A DNA stretch of 64,000 nucleotides from RPQJ01 sp963732415 (GCA_963732415.1 CAVSZK010000017.1:1-64000), one strand, 5' to 3'; counted from the first letter of the stretch, positions 25,898-37,046 are shown. A program made the numbers and translations. The notes: generated by a model from the letters alone, not told the origin.

Positions 25898-26116
25898 ATG
25901 CCCAGCGTCCGCATTCGTGAGAACGAATATTTCGATGCCGCCCTGCGCCGCTTCAAGCGCGCCTGTGAAAAAGCCGGCGTACTGACTGAACTCCGGCGTC
26001 GCGAATTCTACGAGAAGCCGACCCAGGAGCGTAAAAGAAAGAAGGCAGCCGCAGTGAAGCGCCACCAGAAGCGAGGCGCACGCGACTTCTCGGCGCCTCG
26101 CGCCCGCAACTACTGA
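25898..26116 (+). CDS. rpsU: 30S ribosomal protein S21
   Basis: 72 residues, strongly basic. It begins with the canonical VRENEYFDAALRRFKRACEKAGVL and ends in a lysine/arginine-rich tail (KRKKAAAVKRHQKR). S21 helps initiation by shaping the anti-Shine-Dalgarno region of the 30S subunit. It is the first gene of the macromolecular synthesis operon with yqeY, dnaG and rpoD. A GAGG site precedes the ATG. Confidence 0.97.
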   Translation: MPSVRIRENEYFDAALRRFKRACEKAGVLTELRRREFYEKPTQERKRKKAAAVKRHQKRGARDFSAPRARNY

Positions 26117-26129
26117 GCCCCCGGGTCCC

Positions 26130-26576
26130 GTGACGCTCAGGGAGCGCATCACCGAGGACATGAAGGCCGCCATGCGGGCCTCCGACAAGGAGCGCCTCTT
26201 GACCATCCGCATGGTGCAGGCTGCGATAAAGCAGCGCGAAGTGGACGAGCGCATCACGCTCGACGACGCGCAGGTGATCGCGGTGCTGGAAAAGATGGTC
26301 AAGCAGCGGCGCGAGTCGATCGTGCAGTTCGAGCAGGGCGCGCGCCAGGACCTTGCCGACAAGGAAAAGTCCGAGATCGTCCTGCTGCAGTCCTACCTCC
26401 CGGCCCAGTTCACCGAGGCCGAGATCGACGCAATCATCAGCGACGCCATCGCCTCGACCGGCGCCGCGTCGATCAAGGACATGGGCAAGGTCATGGCCGC
26501 GGTCAAGGCGAAGGCCGCGGGCCGCGCCGACATGGGTGCCGTGAGCGCCCGTATCAAGGCCACGCTCAGCGGCTGA
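26130..26576 (+). CDS. yqeY: GatB/YqeY domain protein
   Basis: 148 residues starting at GTG 26130. It matches the free-standing YqeY family that resembles the C-terminal tRNA-binding tail of GatB. Segments include LRERITEDMKAAMRASDKERLLTIRM, a middle helix with EKMVKQRRESIVQFE and a C-terminal KDMGKVMAAVKAKAAGRADMG. It may bind tRNA or help an amidotransferase, but its role is not settled. Its place between rpsU and dnaG is conserved in many bacteria. Confidence 0.92.
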   Translation: MTLRERITEDMKAAMRASDKERLLTIRMVQAAIKQREVDERITLDDAQVIAVLEKMVKQRRESIVQFEQGARQDLADKEKSEIVLLQSYLPAQFTEAEIDAIISDAIASTGAASIKDMGKVMAAVKAKAAGRADMGAVSARIKATLSG

Positions 26577-26584
26577 ACGCCCCC

Positions 26585-28402
26585 GTGGCCGGCCGGATTC
26601 CACAGCATTTCATCGACGAACTGATCGCGCGGGTCGACATCATCGAGGTGATCGGCAGTCGCGTTCAACTGAAGCGTGCGGGCCGCGAGTACAAGGCCTG
26701 CTGCCCGTTCCACGACGAGAAGACCCCGTCGTTCACAGTGAGTGCGGACAAGCAGTTCTACCACTGCTTCGGCTGCGGCGCGCACGGCACCGCGCTCGGT
26801 TTCGTGATGGAGTACGACCACCTCGGATTCGTCGAGGCGGTCGAGGATCTCGCTGCGCGCGCCGGGCTCGAAGTGCCGCGCGAGGGTGGTGGCAGCGCCC
26901 CGGCGCAGCCGCACGATGAGATCTACGTGGCGCTGGAGCGTGCGGCGCTCTTCTATCGCCAGGCGGTTGGCGGGGAAACGAGAGCGCGCGAGTACCTGGA
27001 GCAACGTGGCCTGTCCCCGGATATCATCCAGCGCTTCGGCATCGGCTACGCGCCGGCCCGCTGGGATGCATTGCTGGATCGCTACGGGACGACTGACGAC
27101 GAGCGGCAGGTATTGCATCGTGCAGGCCTCGTGGTCGAGCGCCAGGTGGAACCCGGGCGCGCCCACACGCCGGGCTTCTACGATCGCTTCCGCGACCGGG
27201 TGATGTTCCCGATTCGTGACACGCGCGGGCGCACCATCGGCTTCGGCGGACGGGTGCTCGACGGCAGCGAGCCCAAGTACCTGAACTCCCCCGAAACCGA
27301 ACTGTTCCACAAGGGTCGCGAGCTCTACGGCCTGTTCGAATGCCGGCAGGCGACCCGCAGCCTGCAGCGACTGCTGGTGGTCGAGGGCTACATGGACGTG
27401 GTTAGCCTGCACCAGGCCGGCATCACGTACGCGGTAGCCACGCTCGGCACCGCGACCACGCCCGAACACCTGCAGCGCATCTTCAGGCTCGTCGGCGAGG
27501 TCGTGTTCTGCTTCGATGGCGACCGCGCCGGTCGGGCAGCGGCATGGCGCGCGCTCGAAAACGCCGTGAGCGAGGTCAAGCAGGGTCGCCAGGTACGTTT
27601 CCTGTTCCTGCCTGACGGCCACGATCCGGACACACTGGTGCGGCAGGAAGGTGCGGCCGCATTCGAGGCACGGATGGCTGGCGCACTCCCTCTGTCCGAC
27701 TACCTGATTCGCGAACTCGCCTCGCGCAGCGACCCATCGAGCGTCGACGGCCGCGCGAAACTGGTCGAACTGGCACGACCGCTGATCCGGAAGATCCCGT
27801 CCGACGTGTATCGCGAACTGCTGGTCTCCCAGCTGGCCGAGGCGGTGCGGATGCAACCTGCGCGCCTCGCGGAACTACTGCAGGAGGACGAGCGGCCAGG
27901 CTCGGCCCACGGGGACGCGCCTCAAGCCGGGCGGCGCCCTGCCCGCCCAGTCCAGGCCCCTGTCGCTGGTCGAGGAAACCTGGTTCGTCAGGCCATCAGC
28001 CTGCTGGTGCACTACCCCGCCGCCGCCGCCGGAGTCCAGGGAGCGGAGGTGCTGGAGCGGGTCGACCGGCCGGGCGTGGCCCTGCTGATCGAACTGCTGG
28101 CCCAGCTCCGCGAAGACCCGCCGGGCAGCATGGCCGCATTGCTCGAGCGCTGGCGCGATCGCCCGGAGCATGCGCCGCTCTCCAAGCTGGCCGCCGCGGA
28201 ATGCCTGGTCGCCGACTCCGACGCTGCTGCGGCTGAAATTCGCTCGGCCATCGATCGGCTGGTCGACGAAGACACGGTCACCAGGCTCGAGGCACTGCAG
28301 GAGAAGGCGCGGGAGGCCCCGCTCAGCGCCGAAGACAAGCTTGAAATTCAGTCACTTATCCGCACTATCGGTCGGGCGGCACGCTCCGGCCAGGCAAAAT
28401 AG
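26585..28402 (+). CDS. dnaG: DNA primase DnaG
   Basis: 605 residues from GTG 26585. Synthesises RNA primers at the replication fork. The N-terminal CHC2 zinc finger has Cys40, His43, Cys61 and Cys64 (CCPFHDEKTPSF, then YHCFGCGAHG). A TOPRIM core at about 255-340 carries LVVEGYMDVVSLHQ and CFDGDRAGR. The C-terminal helicase-binding domain covers roughly 450-605. Length and motif order are normal. It lies 8 bases after yqeY and 72 bases before rpoD. Confidence 0.96.
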   Translation: MAGRIPQHFIDELIARVDIIEVIGSRVQLKRAGREYKACCPFHDEKTPSFTVSADKQFYHCFGCGAHGTALGFVMEYDHLGFVEAVEDLAARAGLEVPREGGGSAPAQPHDEIYVALERAALFYRQAVGGETRAREYLEQRGLSPDIIQRFGIGYAPARWDALLDRYGTTDDERQVLHRAGLVVERQVEPGRAHTPGFYDRFRDRVMFPIRDTRGRTIGFGGRVLDGSEPKYLNSPETELFHKGRELYGLFECRQATRSLQRLLVVEGYMDVVSLHQAGITYAVATLGTATTPEHLQRIFRLVGEVVFCFDGDRAGRAAAWRALENAVSEVKQGRQVRFLFLPDGHDPDTLVRQEGAAAFEARMAGALPLSDYLIRELASRSDPSSVDGRAKLVELARPLIRKIPSDVYRELLVSQLAEAVRMQPARLAELLQEDERPGSAHGDAPQAGRRPARPVQAPVAGRGNLVRQAISLLVHYPAAAAGVQGAEVLERVDRPGVALLIELLAQLREDPPGSMAALLERWRDRPEHAPLSKLAAAECLVADSDAAAAEIRSAIDRLVDEDTVTRLEALQEKAREAPLSAEDKLEIQSLIRTIGRAARSGQAK

Positions 28403-28426
28403 CCGAGGCGGCTGCGGGGCGGGCCG

Positions 28427-28435
28427 TGGTATAGT
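28427..28435 (+). promoter_or_regulatory. Possible internal rpoD promoter (extended -10)
   Basis: TGgTATAGT (TATAGT at 28430-28435) is an extended -10 match in the 72-base gap before rpoD. No -35 is evident, as is common for extended -10 promoters. It would let rpoD be transcribed apart from rpsU and dnaG, as happens in E. coli. Confidence 0.4.
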
Positions 28436-28474
28436 TCCGCTCTTTTATCCAGCACATTTTCTGAGGCGTCCATC

Positions 28475-30817
<2,343 letters not shown>

Positions 30818-30845
30818 TCCGGGCCGGCGGCAGGCAGGCACGAAG

Positions 30846-30871
30846 AAAGGCCCCGCGAGGGGCCTTTTTTT
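30846..30871 (+). terminator. Intrinsic terminator of the rpsU-rpoD operon
   Basis: A 9-base stem (AAAGGCCCC/GGGGCCTTT) with a GCGA loop runs into a seven-T tract ending at 30871. It lies 28 bases after the rpoD stop. This is a classical Rho-independent terminator. Confidence 0.9.
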
Positions 30872-31033
30872 GCCCGCGGTCGACCTTCACGGAACTGGCG
30901 GCAAGCCACGATTGAGTTGGCCTCGCGACCCCTTCACGATTCTTCGCAGAAAGCCGGCACTCTGCAGGCAGGCCTGCCAGCAACAGGTTTGGCGCGCGGG
31001 CCGGTGCACTCCGCAACAAACGAGGGGATGCAC

Positions 31034-31585
31034 ATGAGAGCCATGATCATAGCCGTATGCCTTGCGCTGGTCGGTTGTGCGACAAATCCAGAGACTCTCG
31101 CCTCGGTGTCGAAGACCGAGGCGGCCCGGCTTGCGACGCCTGCCCAGCGCCTGTCCACGTTCGCAAGCTTCGAGCTGAAGCCCATGGTCCTGAGCGAGGC
31201 CGTGAGGGCGGACCACGCGAAGGTCGAGGAAGCAGCCCTGCTGGAGAGCTCCCTCAAGGCCAGGATTCAGCCCCTCCTCGACCAGTGGGCGGCGGCCGGC
31301 GGGACGGACGGCCGCACCGGCACGCTGGTGATAGAGCCCCGCCTCGCCTCGCTTAAGGTGGTGAGCGGCGGTGCCCGGTTCTGGGCTGGCGCAATGGCTG
31401 GCAATTCGCAGATCGACATGGACTTCGTCCTGACCGACCAGGCCAGTGGCCAGGTGCTCGCGAAGCCGCGGATCGAGCGCTCCGCCGACGCGATGGCCGG
31501 CGCCTGGTCAATCGGGCAGAGTGACGACAACCTGCTCGACTACATCACCGGCATCGCCTACCAGTACCTGGTCGACAACTACTGA
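31034..31585 (+). CDS. Lipoprotein of unknown function (DUF4410-like)
   Basis: 183 residues. Signal peptide and lipobox are clear: MRAMIIAVCLALVGCAT, with the Cys after LVG. The rest is one domain with predicted beta strands (TLVIEPRLASLKVVSGGARFW, then IDMDFVLTDQASGQVLAKPRI). This resembles the DUF4410 family seen in many proteobacterial lipoproteins; the assignment is by eye. Start: ATG 31034 has a GAGG site 8 bases upstream; ATG 31028 is an alternative. Its end overlaps the convergent TAXI gene by 7 bases. Confidence 0.75.
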   Translation: MRAMIIAVCLALVGCATNPETLASVSKTEAARLATPAQRLSTFASFELKPMVLSEAVRADHAKVEEAALLESSLKARIQPLLDQWAAAGGTDGRTGTLVIEPRLASLKVVSGGARFWAGAMAGNSQIDMDFVLTDQASGQVLAKPRIERSADAMAGAWSIGQSDDNLLDYITGIAYQYLVDNY

Positions 31586-33066
31586 TCGGTTCCGAGCGGC
31601 ACGAAGTACCGCTCGGCTGCCGGGTGCATCGGGATCGTGATGCCCGAAGTGGCACGGTCCTTCGAGAGTCGTGTCGCCTGCATGCCCGCGTCACCGCTCG
31701 CCGCGGACGCGTAGAGCAGCTCGAGCGTGTGCTGGACCACTGCGCCGGGGACGTCGTCGCGCATGACCAGCAGCGCGGTAGCAGCCACCGTGGGCACGCT
31801 CGTTGTCAGTCCAGGGTAGGTTCGACCGGGGATGTCGAGCGGCAGCAGGCCGTGCACCTCCGCGACGGCCCGGGCAACCGTCTCCGGGTCGAGCGGCAGC
31901 AGCCTGAGCCGCGAGGCGTGCATCTCGATCTCGAGTTGCCGCCACGGCGCTGATACGACCTCGATCACGGCGTCGATCCTGCCGGCCGCGAGTTCATCGA
32001 GTGCCGCCTGTGGGCTCGGCTCTTCGATGCCGACGACCTGGTCGATGCCGATTCCCGCAGCCGCGAGCACGCCAATCGCCGTCTGCCGCGTGCCCGACGC
32101 AATGCTGCCGAGCGCCACGCGCCTGCCGACCAGGTCCTCGATTCGATCGATGCCTGAGTCGGCGCGCACCACGATGTGCACCGGTTCCGGGAACAGGCTC
32201 GCCACTGCCCGCAGGTGCCCGAGAGGCCCGGTGCCCGAGAATATTCCGTACCCGGTGATCGCGGCAGCAGCGACATCGCTCTGGACGAGACCCGCACGGG
32301 CCTCGTTGCGCTCGATCAGCATCGCGTTCTCGACGCTGCCAGCCGTCTCGGCGATCGTGATCGGACTCTGCCCTTCCCTTCGCCCGATCACCGACGCGAG
32401 AAACCTCGAATACTCGCCCCCGGCAGGCCCGGCCGCGACGACCACGCGACTGCCTTCCTTGTTCATCCGCAGGCGGATTGCGGCAAGTGCGTGATTGAGT
32501 TCCTCCGCGATGATCTCGTCGTCCGGTCCGCGGCGTGCCGGCGCCTGCTGCACCAATGCGGCGAGACTCCTCATGAGTTCCTCGGCCTCGGACTTCGGGA
32601 CGGTGCCGCCCGTGGCCGCGGCGGCCGCCGGGCGCGGCGCAACGACATCCGCCGGCTGCCACCCGTCGTCGGCGACCCGGTAGACGATGGACCCGTATGC
32701 GCGAAGTTGCGTGCCCGGCTCGTTGCGCCCGGACTTGAGGCCACTTATTCCCTCGTCAGAGGCACCGATCGCGTTCGCGATCATCGTCGGACCGAGGCCC
32801 TGCCAGTCAGACGGGTCGTAGGCCTCGGCAAGCCTGAAGATCGCGTTGTAGTACACGATCACCTGCCGGCTACCGTCCCCGGATGTGCGATACGGTGCGC
32901 TGCCCTGGCGTCGCAAAGTCTCGATCTCGAGCACCTGCCGGCCGAACAGCGCATCTACGCGCGCCTGGACGTCCTGCTGCAGGCCGGCCTCGGCAGGCCC
33001 GCGCGTGCAGGCTGCGAGCAGCAGCGCGAACGCGACGTGCAGGGCGAATCGACTCAACATTCGCAC
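31579..33066 (-). CDS. TAXI-family solute-binding lipoprotein
   Basis: 495 residues. Lipoprotein signal ending LLLAAC (Cys20). Residues about 25-195 form an extra N-terminal domain that I do not recognise, ending in an Ala/Pro linker. The C-terminal 300 residues are a TAXI-type periplasmic binding domain (VVVAAGPAGGEYSRFLASVI, AGLVQSDVA, HIVVRADSGI, RVALGSIASGTRQTA and VIEVVSAPW). TAXI proteins normally serve TRAP transporters, yet no TRAP permease is near. The upstream gene is a GltS-type carrier ending 2 bases before this start. They probably work together, which would be unusual. The start may be GTG 33066 or ATG 33060. Confidence 0.88.
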   Translation of the reverse strand: MRMLSRFALHVAFALLLAACTRGPAEAGLQQDVQARVDALFGRQVLEIETLRRQGSAPYRTSGDGSRQVIVYYNAIFRLAEAYDPSDWQGLGPTMIANAIGASDEGISGLKSGRNEPGTQLRAYGSIVYRVADDGWQPADVVAPRPAAAAATGGTVPKSEAEELMRSLAALVQQAPARRGPDDEIIAEELNHALAAIRLRMNKEGSRVVVAAGPAGGEYSRFLASVIGRREGQSPITIAETAGSVENAMLIERNEARAGLVQSDVAAAAITGYGIFSGTGPLGHLRAVASLFPEPVHIVVRADSGIDRIEDLVGRRVALGSIASGTRQTAIGVLAAAGIGIDQVVGIEEPSPQAALDELAAGRIDAVIEVVSAPWRQLEIEMHASRLRLLPLDPETVARAVAEVHGLLPLDIPGRTYPGLTTSVPTVAATALLVMRDDVPGAVVQHTLELLYASAASGDAGMQATRLSKDRATSGITIPMHPAAERYFVPLGTDQ

Positions 33067-33068
33067 GA

Positions 33069-34298
33069 TCAGAACCCCAGTGAAGGCAGCGCGAAGTAGA
33101 CCTGGAGCACCGCAGCGTTGGCGATGTCCGCGAAGAACGCCCCTACGATCGGTATCAGCAGGAATGCGAGCGGCGACGGGCCGTGGCGTTCGGTCAGTGT
33201 CTGCATCACCGACATGCCGACCGCAGTCGTGGCGAGGCAGGCGGCGACCTGCCCCCCGCTGACCACCGCCGCATCGTAGTCACCGCCCATCGCGCGGCTG
33301 GTGATGAAATATGCGAACGCCGCAGTGGCCACCGCATTCACGCCGATGATGACCAGCAGCGGCCCCGCGAGCGTGGCGACGTCGAGGATGCGCATCTCCA
33401 TCAATGCGATTACCAGGAACAGCGACAGAGACACGCTGCCGACCGCCTGTACCGCGCGGTCGTTGATTCCATCGATCTTCAACAGCGCCGCGATATTGCG
33501 CACCGCCATGCCGATCAGCAGCGCCCAGAGAAAGTCCGGCAGCAGGATGCCCGAGCCCTTCATCCAGCCGTGAACGGTGTAGGCAGCACCGATGCACACC
33601 AGGCAGACCGTCAGTACGAACAGCAACTGCTCGCTGGTGATCGGCAGGAACACGGGGTTCTCGGCGTCCACGCGCTCCGGCGTCGCCGCTGCCCCGCCAG
33701 ACGCCGATTGCGCTTTCGCCGCAGCGCGCCGAATCAGGCGCTCTGCAACGGCTCCAGCCAGAAGGCTGCCGAGCACCAGCCCCGCCGTGGCCGCGGCCAT
33801 GCCGAGCTCCAGCGCGCCCTGCAGGTTGCGGACATCGGAGAAATTCGCGGCATAGGCTGCCGCCGTACCGTGCCCGCCGATCAACGAGATCGAACCCGCC
33901 AGCAACCCGACCAGCGGGTGCAGGTCCAGGACGCGGGCAAGGACCAGGCCGATTGCGTCCTGCATGATCATGACCAGGACGAACAACACCAGCAGCACCA
34001 CGAGTTTCTTTCCGCCACGTGCGAGCGACCTGACGTCTGCACCGAGTCCCAGGGTCGCGAAGAACGCCAGCAGCAGCGGATCCTTCGGCGACGAGTCGAT
34101 GCTGAACTGCACGTGCGCCACGATGCCTGCCAGCGCCGCCACGATTGCGAACAGCACGCCCCCGACGACCGGCACGGGGATGCTGTAGCGCGCGAGCGGT
34201 GGCACGCGACGCACCAGGAAGTGCCCGAGGAAATAGAGCGCCGTGGCCAGCACCAGCGTCTGCAGCAGGTCCAGGTCGAAGGTCGTCAGCGGAAGCAC
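33069..34298 (-). CDS. GltS-type sodium/glutamate symporter family protein
   Basis: About 409 residues with ten or so hydrophobic spans in two inverted halves. Family features include PVPVVGGVLFAI, LGADVRSLARGGK and LLAGSISLIGGHGTAAAYA in the first half. The second half has DYDAAVVSGGQVAACLATTAVG, and the two GGHG/GGQV re-entrant loops are typical of GltS. The likely job is Na+-coupled uptake of glutamate or another small acid. The start is uncertain: GTG 34298 abuts a GAAGGA motif, and the first well-conserved residues (TTFDLDLLQTLV) begin four codons later. Same strand as the TAXI protein gene and 2 bases from it. Confidence 0.88.
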   Translation of the reverse strand: MLPLTTFDLDLLQTLVLATALYFLGHFLVRRVPPLARYSIPVPVVGGVLFAIVAALAGIVAHVQFSIDSSPKDPLLLAFFATLGLGADVRSLARGGKKLVVLLVLFVLVMIMQDAIGLVLARVLDLHPLVGLLAGSISLIGGHGTAAAYAANFSDVRNLQGALELGMAAATAGLVLGSLLAGAVAERLIRRAAAKAQSASGGAAATPERVDAENPVFLPITSEQLLFVLTVCLVCIGAAYTVHGWMKGSGILLPDFLWALLIGMAVRNIAALLKIDGINDRAVQAVGSVSLSLFLVIALMEMRILDVATLAGPLLVIIGVNAVATAAFAYFITSRAMGGDYDAAVVSGGQVAACLATTAVGMSVMQTLTERHGPSPLAFLLIPIVGAFFADIANAAVLQVYFALPSLGF

Positions 34299-34302
34299 TC
34301 CT

Positions 34303-34836
34303 TCAGAAATCGAACTCGACGTTTCCCGGCGCGCCCTCGATCGCAAGCATACGCAGCTTGGTCGCCACGCCGCCATTCGCCGAGAACCCGCCGGGCCGGC
34401 CCGCCGCGGCGAGCACGCGATGACAGGGCACGATGACCGGGAACGGGTTCCGGCCGAGCGCCTGGCCGACCGCGCGAGCGGCGCCGGGGTCGCCGATCTG
34501 TGCGGCGATTTCCCCGTAGGTCCGTGTCGTCCCGCGTGGAATCCGCCGCGTGGCGTCGAGCACACAACGGTCGAATTCCGCCACCGTTCCGGTGTCGAGC
34601 ACGATCGAGTCGAGGTCAGGCGATTCGCCGCCCAGCAGCGCAGCGATGCCGGCCGCGGCCTGCTGGACGGCCGGCGGCGGCGTCGTTTCGACGGCGTCTG
34701 GAAAGCGCCTCAGCATACGGGCGCGCTCGGCACCGACAGGCTCTGGAAGCTGGACGCCGACGACGCCGATCTCCGTCCAGGCGATGCCACACCTGCCGAG
34801 TGCAGTGTCAAAAAGCGCGATGCCGGTCGAGCTCAT
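34303..34836 (-). CDS. ogt: Methylated-DNA-protein cysteine methyltransferase
   Basis: 177 residues. Repairs O6-methylguanine and O4-methylthymine by moving the methyl group to its own cysteine. The acceptor motif is IVPCHRV, preceded by ARAVGQALGRNPFPV, and the helix-turn-helix part is IPRGTTRTYGEIAAQIG. The length fits Ogt/MGMT without an Ada domain. It ends 4 bases before the GltS start and begins 19 bases after the carbonic anhydrase stop, so a can-ogt-gltS-taxi transcript is possible. Confidence 0.93.
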   Translation of the reverse strand: MSSTGIALFDTALGRCGIAWTEIGVVGVQLPEPVGAERARMLRRFPDAVETTPPPAVQQAAAGIAALLGGESPDLDSIVLDTGTVAEFDRCVLDATRRIPRGTTRTYGEIAAQIGDPGAARAVGQALGRNPFPVIVPCHRVLAAAGRPGGFSANGGVATKLRMLAIEGAPGNVEFDF

Positions 34837-34855
34837 CGTTCCCGCGTAGACCGGA

Positions 34856-35509
34856 TCAGGTTCCCGACGTACCGAGTTCCACGACGCGCTCGAATTCCGT
34901 CTCGGTGCTCGTGCTGTCGGAAACACTGAAGCCCAGGTCGTGCAGCAGCCCGTCCGTAAGGCGATATACCCAGGCGTGCACCGTGAGATCCTGCCCGCGC
35001 CCCCAGGCCTGCTGCACGATCGTCGTCCGGCACACGCGGAGTGCCTGCAGCAGCACGTTCAATTCGCACAGCCGGTCGAACCGTTGCGACGGCTCCGGTA
35101 ACTGAGCCAGCGCCTCCTGGTACCGCTGCGCCAGGTCACGGATCGGCCGCAGCCAGTTGTCCACCAGTCCCAGCTGCCGACCTTCCCAGGCCGCCTGCAC
35201 GCCGCCGCATCCATAGTGGCCGCAAACAATGATGTGCTCGACGCCGAGGACCTCGACCGCGTACTGCAGCACCGACAGGCAACTGAAGTCGTTGTGCATG
35301 ACGATGTTCGCCACGTTGCGGTGGACAAACAGTTCGCCCGGCGGCAGCCCGACGATCTCGTTGGCGGGCACGCGGCTGTCTGAACAACCGATCCACAGGT
35401 AGCGGGGCGCCTGCTGCGCGACCAGCCCGGAGAAGAAATCCGGCGAACGGGCCGCTACGCCGGCGGCCCAGCGGCGATTGCTCTCGAGCAGGTCACGCAG
35501 ATCGTTCAT
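34856..35509 (-). CDS. can: Beta-class carbonic anhydrase
   Basis: 217 residues, cytosolic. Interconverts CO2 and bicarbonate. Zinc ligands are Cys42 (CSDSR, with Asp44 and Arg46), His98 and Cys101 (CGHYGCGG). The surrounding FVHRNVANIV and the N-terminal LLESNRRWAAG match the E. coli Can group. It has its own ribosome binding site and lies 57 bases downstream of the tRNA gene on the same strand. Confidence 0.96.
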   Translation of the reverse strand: MNDLRDLLESNRRWAAGVAARSPDFFSGLVAQQAPRYLWIGCSDSRVPANEIVGLPPGELFVHRNVANIVMHNDFSCLSVLQYAVEVLGVEHIIVCGHYGCGGVQAAWEGRQLGLVDNWLRPIRDLAQRYQEALAQLPEPSQRFDRLCELNVLLQALRVCRTTIVQQAWGRGQDLTVHAWVYRLTDGLLHDLGFSVSDSTSTETEFERVVELGTSGT

Positions 35510-35566
35510 TCCTGCCCCGTGTGTCGGCTTGCCAGCCCGCCCGTCACGCGCACGGGCGATCTTGTA

Positions 35567-35642
35567 TGGTGGGCCCGGTAGGATTCGAACCTACGACCGA
35601 GGGATTATGAGTCCCCTGCACTAACCGCTGTGCTACAGGCCC
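35567..35642 (-). tRNA. tRNA-Ile2 (anticodon CAT, lysidine-type)
   Basis: 76 bases, full cloverleaf. The acceptor GGGCCTG pairs with CGGGCCC, discriminator A is followed by encoded CCA, the anticodon loop is CTCATAA and the T arm is GTAGG-TTCGAAT-CCTAC. A CAT anticodon can be Met or Ile2. The identity call rests on C4-G69 and C5-G68 pairs, which TilS uses to recognise tRNA-Ile2, and on the GACTCATAATC anticodon context seen in E. coli ileX. It should therefore read AUA codons after C34 is turned into lysidine. Confidence 0.88.
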
Positions 35643-35722
35643 GCGTCGCAGATTCTACAGGGCCATCCCAAATTTCCCATGGCTTCCGCGATATACGGCA
35701 CTCTGCGGTGCGCGCCACTCGA

Positions 35723-36700
35723 TCACTCGACGGTCAACACTACCTTGCCGAACTGCGAACCGCTCTCGAGCCACGCGTGGGCCTCGCCGGCGCGCTCCAG
35801 AGGGAATGTCCGGTCAACCCGCACCTTCACCGACCCGGCTTCAATCCACGGCCAGACGCGATCCTCGATTGCGCGCGCGAGCCGCGCCTTCTCGTCGGCA
35901 TGGCGCGCCCGCAGCGTCGATGCGCTGACGGTGAGCCGCTTCAGCATCAGCAGTCGAAGATTCAACTGAACCTCGTGGCCGGTCAGCGTCGCAATAACCA
36001 CAAGGCGACCGTCCGGAGAAAGCACGTCGAGATTACGCTCGAAATAGCTGGCGCCGACCATGTCCAGGATCACGTCCACGCCACCGGCCGCCTTGATGCC
36101 CTCGGCCCAGTCACCCACCGCGGCATCGATCGCGACATCGGCGCCGATTTCGCCGGCCTGGGCTGCCTTGGCCTCGCCACGCGCCGTCGCGAAAACGCGC
36201 GCGCCCGCCGCCTTCGCCAGCTGGATCGCCGTGACGCCGATGCCGCTGTTGGCGCCGTGCACCAGCAGGGTCTCGCCGGATTGCAACCGCCCGCGCTCGA
36301 ACACATTGCTCCACACGGTAAAGACAGTCTCCGGAAGTGCGGCAGCGTGGACGAAGTCGAGACCCTCGGGCACCGGCAAGGCGTGTCGAGCATCGACCAG
36401 TGCGTACTCCGCGTAGCCTCCGCCACCGAGCAGTGCAGTGACCCGATCGCCGGGCCGCCAGCGCGTGACGCCGTCGCCAATTGCGGCCACCTCGCCGGCC
36501 ACCTCGAGGCCGAGCGTGGCAGGCGCTCCGGGCGGCGGCGGGTAGAAGCCCGCCCGTTGGAAAATGTCGGGCCGGTTCACGCCTGCTGCCCTGACCCTTA
36601 TCAGCAACTCGCCGGTTCCCGGCTCGGGCACCGGCAGCGATTCGACGAACAGGGCGTCGGCGCCGCCCTTGCCGCCGCGGATGGAGATCGTGCGCATCAT
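35723..36700 (-). CDS. Quinone oxidoreductase, PIG3-type MDR family
   Basis: 325 residues, zinc-free medium-chain dehydrogenase. Signatures: IRVRAAGVNRPDIFQRAGFYPPPPG near residue 35-58 (typical of PIG3/QOR), GLEVAGEV, and the NAD(P)H loop HGANSGIGVTAIQLAK. The C-terminal end is SGSQFGKVVLTVE. It probably reduces quinones with NADPH. Divergent from the GlsB-like gene. The ATG at 36700 and the next codon (ATG 36697) are both possible starts. Confidence 0.9.
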   Translation of the reverse strand: MMRTISIRGGKGGADALFVESLPVPEPGTGELLIRVRAAGVNRPDIFQRAGFYPPPPGAPATLGLEVAGEVAAIGDGVTRWRPGDRVTALLGGGGYAEYALVDARHALPVPEGLDFVHAAALPETVFTVWSNVFERGRLQSGETLLVHGANSGIGVTAIQLAKAAGARVFATARGEAKAAQAGEIGADVAIDAAVGDWAEGIKAAGGVDVILDMVGASYFERNLDVLSPDGRLVVIATLTGHEVQLNLRLLMLKRLTVSASTLRARHADEKARLARAIEDRVWPWIEAGSVKVRVDRTFPLERAGEAHAWLESGSQFGKVVLTVE

Positions 36701-36797
36701 CTGTGTATCCTACCCGCACGCGGCGACATTCGTAACGCTGCGGTCGATCGCGAATCATCGACAACCGAAGCAATCAACGGGCAAGAGGGAGTCTCGC

Positions 36798-37046
36798 ATG
36801 GGTATCATCGGCACAATCATCGTCGGACTGATCGTCGGCGCGCTCGGTCGTCTCGTACTTCCGGGTGATCAGCCGATGGGCTGGATCATGACCTGCCTGC
36901 TCGGTATCGCCGGCTCGGTCGGCGCCGGATTCATCGGCCAGGCACTCGGCTGGTACATGCCTGGCGAGGGCGCGGGCTGGATAGCGTCGATCCTCGGCGC
37001 AGCGATCCTGCTGTTCGTCGTCCAGAAGGTGCGCGGCAAGTCCTAG
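36798..37046 (+). CDS. GlsB/YeaQ/YmgE family small membrane protein
   Basis: 82 residues, three hydrophobic segments with Gly-rich turns. It starts GIIGTIIVGLIVGALGRLV and has the PGDQPMGWIMTCLLGIAGS motif of the transglycosylase-associated (YeaQ) family. Members are stress-induced inner-membrane proteins of unknown action. The GAGGGAG site before ATG 36798 decides the start. Confidence 0.9.
   Translation: MGIIGTIIVGLIVGALGRLVLPGDQPMGWIMTCLLGIAGSVGAGFIGQALGWYMPGEGAGWIASILGAAILLFVVQKVRGKS

Noticed and set aside
31579..33066. Possibility that the TAXI protein belongs to a full TRAP operon in this window
   Set aside because: I found no DctQ or DctM-type membrane gene on either side; the only neighbour carrier is GltS-type.
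35723..36700. Possibility that the quinone oxidoreductase is a zinc alcohol dehydrogenase
   Set aside because: No zinc ligand pattern is present and the PIG3-type N-terminal motif is clear.
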